A stretch of 64,000 nt of DNA from Streptomyces chartreusis (GTDB lineage: Bacteria > Actinomycetota > Actinomycetes > Streptomycetales > Streptomycetaceae): positions 4,650,001-4,714,000 of the forward strand of contig NZ_CP023689.1 in NCBI RefSeq assembly GCF_008704715.1, in the 5' to 3' direction. The translations under genes were made by a program, and so were the position numbers. This document shows positions 60,976-64,000 of the stretch, one piece after another (position 1 is the stretch's first letter; the number at the start of each line of letters is the position of its first letter). The notes beneath the pieces were generated by a model, which was not told the origin of the DNA, made no database searches, and was given only the letters and a program-made list of their open reading frames with translations.

Positions 60976-62277
60976 TCACGTCACCCGCGGTGTCAGGCCG
61001 AGGTCGGCGAGCAGGCCCCTCACGCGGTTCTCGATCTCGTCGCGGATCGGGCGTACGGCGTCGACGCCCTGGCCTGCCGGGTCGTCCAGCTTCCAGTCCA
61101 GGTAGGTCTTGCCGGGGAAGACCGGGCAGGTGTCGCCGCAGCCCATCGTGATGACCACGTCCGATGAGTGGACGGCCTCGATGGTGAGGATCTTTGGGGT
61201 CTCCGCGGAGATGTCGATGCCTGATTCGCTCATGGCCTCGACGACGGCCGGGTTGACCGTGTCGGCCGGGGCCGAGCCGGCCGAGCGGACCTCTACGGCG
61301 TCGCCCGCCAGGTGGGTCAGGAAGGCGGCGGCCATCTGGGAGCGGCCGGCGTTGTGGACGCAGACGAAGAGGACGGAGGGGCGGGCGGGGGCCGGGCGGT
61401 CCGCGGCGGGGCTGCTGCTCATGGTGGTGTCTTCCTGGAGTGGGGCAGGGGCAGGGAAGGGTTGGCGCGGGGAGATCGGGGTCGTCGTGAACGGCCTGGG
61501 CATGTGCCTGTGCTGAGGTCCGGGCCCCACGGGAAAGGCGCGGCCGAAGAGTGCCGTCACCAGCGCCAGGCCGGCTGCGGCGCCCACCGTCTGCGCCGCC
61601 ATGAATGGGACCGCCGAGCTGGGCGCTATGCCTGCGAACGTGTTCGTGACGGTCCGGCCGATCGTCACCGCCGGGTTCGCGAAAGACGTGGAGGACGTGA
61701 ACCAGTACGCCGCGCCGATGTACGACGCCACCGCGATCGGAGTGAAGTTGGCGCGGCCCACGCGGGGCAGGCCGAAGATCAGGAGGACCAGGCCGGCGGT
61801 GGCCACCGTCTCGCCCAGCAGCAGGTGGTCGGCCGAGCGGTCGTGTGTCGACCAGTGCACCAGGGACTTGCCGAACATGGCGTCGGCCAGCATCGCGCCC
61901 GCCACCGCGCCCCCGATCTGGGCGGGGACGTACGCGGCGGCATCGCGGGCGGTCAGGCCGTCGCCCGCACGACGGCTGGTGAACCACGCCGCGAGGGTGA
62001 CCACCGGGTTGAAGTGCGCGCCAGACACCGGGCCGAGGAGCAGGATGAGCACGCCCAGGCCGAAGACGGTGGCGAGTGAGTTGGCCAGCAGCTGCACGCC
62101 GACGTCTCGCGACAACTCGGTGGCCTGGATGCCGGAACCGACCACCACCGCAACCAGCGCCGCCGAGCCGACGGCCTCCGCCAGGGCACGGCGGCCCAGG
62201 GAGGCGTGCGCGCGAGGGACTCGACGACTCAGAGATGCGCTCTCGTCAGCGCTTCCGGCGCCCAGAGATGCACTCAC
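60976..62277 (-). CDS. Aquaporin-arsenate reductase fusion (MIP channel + ArsC)
   Basis: A 433-residue fusion, GTG start overlapping the arsR stop (GTGA). Residues 20-245: six-helix MIP channel with the two half-helix motifs GAHFNPVVTL (NPV) and TSFANPAVTI (NPA). A Pro/Thr linker follows. Residues 286-433: low-molecular-weight-phosphatase-type ArsC with P-loop CVHNAGRS and a cysteine pair GCGDTC. ArsC reduces arsenate to arsenite, which the channel can let out. Such fusions have been described in actinomycetes. An internal ATG at 61422 preceded by AGGAAGACACCACC could also yield free ArsC. Confidence 0.9.
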   Translation of the reverse strand: MSASLGAGSADESASLSRRVPRAHASLGRRALAEAVGSAALVAVVVGSGIQATELSRDVGVQLLANSLATVFGLGVLILLLGPVSGAHFNPVVTLAAWFTSRRAGDGLTARDAAAYVPAQIGGAVAGAMLADAMFGKSLVHWSTHDRSADHLLLGETVATAGLVLLIFGLPRVGRANFTPIAVASYIGAAYWFTSSTSFANPAVTIGRTVTNTFAGIAPSSAVPFMAAQTVGAAAGLALVTALFGRAFPVGPGPQHRHMPRPFTTTPISPRQPFPAPAPLQEDTTMSSSPAADRPAPARPSVLFVCVHNAGRSQMAAAFLTHLAGDAVEVRSAGSAPADTVNPAVVEAMSESGIDISAETPKILTIEAVHSSDVVITMGCGDTCPVFPGKTYLDWKLDDPAGQGVDAVRPIRDEIENRVRGLLADLGLTPRVT

Positions 62278-62648
62278 ACCAGCGCCTCGGCCGCCGTCGG
62301 TGTCGTAAGGAATGCCGCGAGGCGGTCGAGAGCCGGCGGCAGCACCCAGTAATAGACCCACGTCCCCCGTCGCTCGCAGTCGATCAGGCCCGCCTGGCGC
62401 AGGAGCTTGAGGTGGTGGGAGATCGTCGGCTGGGAGAGGTCGAAGGCCGGTGTGAGCTCGCAGACGCACACCTCGCCGCCCTCTCCTCGTGAGGCGATCA
62501 TCGACAGCAGGCGCAGTCGGACCGGGTCGCCCAGGGCCTTGAAGACCTTGGCGAGTTCGGCCGCCCGCTCCTCGTCGAGGGGCGCCTCGGACACTCCGGC
62601 GCAGCAGTCGCCGTCCTGGCCGAGCACCTCGAGCTGTTGTTTCGACAT
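62274..62648 (-). CDS. arsR: ArsR-family arsenite-responsive repressor
   Basis: A 124-residue winged-helix protein with N-terminal C15-C16, the DNA-binding region DLSQPTISHHLKLLRQAGLI, and C61-V-C63 (GEVCVCEL), the As(III) ligand pair of ArsR type sensors. It heads the operon with the aquaporin-ArsC fusion and is divergent from arsM, so it probably controls both. Confidence 0.93.
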   Translation of the reverse strand: MSKQQLEVLGQDGDCCAGVSEAPLDEERAAELAKVFKALGDPVRLRLLSMIASRGEGGEVCVCELTPAFDLSQPTISHHLKLLRQAGLIDCERRGTWVYYWVLPPALDRLAAFLTTPTAAEALV

Positions 62649-62661
62649 TTCTCTATGTTGA
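62642..62661. promoter_or_regulatory. Candidate ArsR operator between arsR and arsM
   Basis: Imperfect inverted repeat TCGACAT-N6-ATGTTGA (one mismatch), overlapping the arsR start codon. A second candidate, GTTGCATCAAC, lies about 30 bases further towards arsM. The region contains several TTGA/TCAA half sites, as expected for ArsR boxes. Confidence 0.5.
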
Positions 62662-62755
62662 CATCCTTCGATACAAGGCGCAAGGTTGCATCAACAAACT
62701 TCAATACAGGCCGTTCGGGGCGCCACCGTGCCCCGTCTCTCCAAGGAGCGACGCC

Positions 62756-63658
62756 ATGCGCGAGCAGTCCACCGACCTGCGTGAAACCGTGCGGCAGCGC
62801 TATGCCGCCGCAGCCGTGAAGGTCACCGAGGGCGGCACCGCCTGTTGCGGACCGCAGCCCGCCGCCGTCGAGGTCGACGAGAACTTCGGCTCCATCCTGT
62901 ACGCCGCCCACGAGCGCGACGCGCTGCCCGCCGAGGCCCTCGCCGCCTCCCTCGGCTGCGGCAACCCGACCGCCGTCGCCGAACTCCGCGAGGGTGAGCG
63001 CGTCCTCGACCTCGGCTCCGGCGGCGGCATCGACGTACTGCTCTCCGCGCGCCGCGTCGGCCCGACCGGCAAGGCGTACGGGCTCGACATGACCGACGAG
63101 ATGCTCACCCTCGCCCTGGCCAACGCCGAGCGGGCCGGTGCCAGCAACGTGGAGTTCCTCAAGGGCACCATCGAGGCCGTCCCGCTGCCCGCGAGCACCG
63201 TCGACGTCGTCATCTCCAACTGCGTCATCAACCTGTCCGTGGACAAGGCCGCCGTCTTCGCCGAGACGTTCCGCGTCCTCAGGCCCGGCGGCCGTATCGG
63301 CGTCTCCGACGTGGTCGCCGACGACGCCCTCACCTCCGAACAGCGCGCCGAACGCGGCGACTACGTCGGCTGCATCGCCGGCGCGCTGTCCTTCGCCGAG
63401 TACCGGGCCGGCCTCGAGGCCGCCGGGTTCACCGGCGTCGAGATCACCCCGACCCACCCCGTGGCCGACGGCATGCACTCGGCCCTGGTCCGCGCGGTCA
63501 AGCCCTCCGCCGTCCCCGATGAGCCCGGCGACTCGGCCGCGGCCACGGACGCCTGCTGCGGCGTCACCTCCTGCTGCACTTCGGACGAGCGGACCACCGA
63601 CCCCTCCACCACGGTGGCGGAGGCCAAGGCCGCCTCGGGGTGCGGCTGCCAGAACTGA
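62756..63658 (+). CDS. arsM: Arsenite S-adenosylmethionine methyltransferase
   Basis: A 300-residue enzyme (MREQSTDLRETVRQRYAAAAV). SAM site LDLGSGGGIDVLLSARRVG; arsenite-binding cysteines in the expected places: LGCGNP, ISNCVINLS and YVGCIAGAL, plus C30-C31 near the N-terminus. The Cys-rich tail (DACCGVTSCCTS, SGCGCQN) is common in actinobacterial ArsM. It methylates As(III) to volatile or less retained forms. Divergent from arsR. Confidence 0.93.
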   Translation: MREQSTDLRETVRQRYAAAAVKVTEGGTACCGPQPAAVEVDENFGSILYAAHERDALPAEALAASLGCGNPTAVAELREGERVLDLGSGGGIDVLLSARRVGPTGKAYGLDMTDEMLTLALANAERAGASNVEFLKGTIEAVPLPASTVDVVISNCVINLSVDKAAVFAETFRVLRPGGRIGVSDVVADDALTSEQRAERGDYVGCIAGALSFAEYRAGLEAAGFTGVEITPTHPVADGMHSALVRAVKPSAVPDEPGDSAAATDACCGVTSCCTSDERTTDPSTTVAEAKAASGCGCQN

Positions 63659-63738
63659 CCCGGGCTGCCGATGGACGCCCCGGCCGGTGACCGGCGCATC
63701 CCTCACGGATACTGGGCCGCGCTGAGGGGGAGGCATAC

Positions 63739-64000
63739 GTGACCTGGTCGACGGGGTGCTCCGGGTTCGTCGCCGGTCTGCTGATCGCCGTCGTCACCGC
63801 GCCGGTCGGGGTGTCCGGGGCCGTGTTCCTGCTGCCCGTGCAGCTGAGCGTGCTGGGCGTGCCGAGTCCGGCGGTCACGCCCACCAATCTCCTCTACAAC
63901 GTGGTGGCCAACCCCGGCGCGCTGATCCGGTACGCCAGGAACGGCGGCCTGACCGGGCCGCTCACCACGCGGTTGGTGCTGGGCACGCTGCCCGGGGTGG
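63739..64000 (+). CDS. TauE/SafE-family permease, partial (runs off the right edge)
   Basis: GTG start at 63739 after GGGGGAGG, open to the window end (87 residues seen). The first helix (FVAGLLIAVVTAPVGVSGAVFLLPVQL) and the following VPSPAVTPTNLLYNVVANPGALIRYAR are characteristic of TauE/SafE sulfite/organosulfonate exporters. It may belong with the arsenic genes, since such permeases often sit in ars clusters, but that is inference. Confidence 0.82.
   Translation, partial: MTWSTGCSGFVAGLLIAVVTAPVGVSGAVFLLPVQLSVLGVPSPAVTPTNLLYNVVANPGALIRYARNGGLTGPLTTRLVLGTLPGV

Overview
The window is high-GC DNA of a Streptomyces or close relative. It shows third-position GC bias, frequent GTG/TTG starts, HspR/HAIR control of dnaK and clpB, many exported repeat proteins, and LuxR-type and Crp-type orphan regulators. 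The order clpB ... hspR-dnaJ-grpE-dnaK matches a conserved streptomycete core segment.

Layout. 1-3.9 kb: the start of a YbjN-like gene, a small membrane protein and clpB. 3.9-8.3 kb: a PPOX-type flavin/F420 enzyme sharing clpB's HAIR operator, a small exported protein with a Rieske-like protein that has lost its ligands, and three paralogous LuxR-type regulators. 8.8-14.5 kb: an orphan sugar-binding lipoprotein and two secreted PA14/fibronectin-III paralogues. 14.5-18.8 kb: the dnaK-grpE-dnaJ-hspR operon with two HAIR boxes. 18.8-23.7 kb: a WecA/MraY-like transferase, a membrane Fe-S oxidoreductase, a zinc-ribbon protein and a DUF2637-like pair. 23.8-27.8 kb: an MFS/ChrB pair, then nitroreductase, azoreductase and MarR genes linked by two matching palindromic operators.

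27.9-40.1 kb is dominated by six secreted FG-GAP (integrin-type beta-propeller) proteins: one lipoprotein and a tandem array of five. Between them lies a WXG100-type three-gene operon. 40.3-47.4 kb holds small membrane proteins, a class III cyclase-like protein with a neighbour that shares its AVVAGGD motif, a Crp-type regulator, a phosphoribosyltransferase, dcd, a 52-residue zinc-ribbon gene and tRNA-Gly(CCC).

47.4-58.7 kb is the most unusual part: an accessory region built by repeated insertion into the anticodon arm of tRNA-Gly. A 225-bp direct repeat (3' part of the tRNA, its terminator and flank) occurs three times (47411, 52857, 58506), and a short fourth core lies at 51902. No integrase, replication or transfer gene is visible. 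The cargo looks like antiviral or conflict genes: a HIT hydrolase, a ThsB-like TIR protein, an AlbA_2 fusion to a TIR/deoxyribosyltransferase-like domain set divergently to a membrane protein, and a 1527-residue TIR-CHAT-NB-ARC-TPR protein whose eight TPR units are almost identical in DNA. The first module is visibly poorer in GC than its surroundings.

59.2-64 kb: a 3' fragment of tRNA-Ser(TGA) on the minus strand suggests another island lies to the right. It is followed by an unknown gene, an ATC-hydrolase-like gene, an arsenic cluster (arsR, an aquaporin-ArsC fusion, arsM) and the start of a TauE/SafE permease gene.
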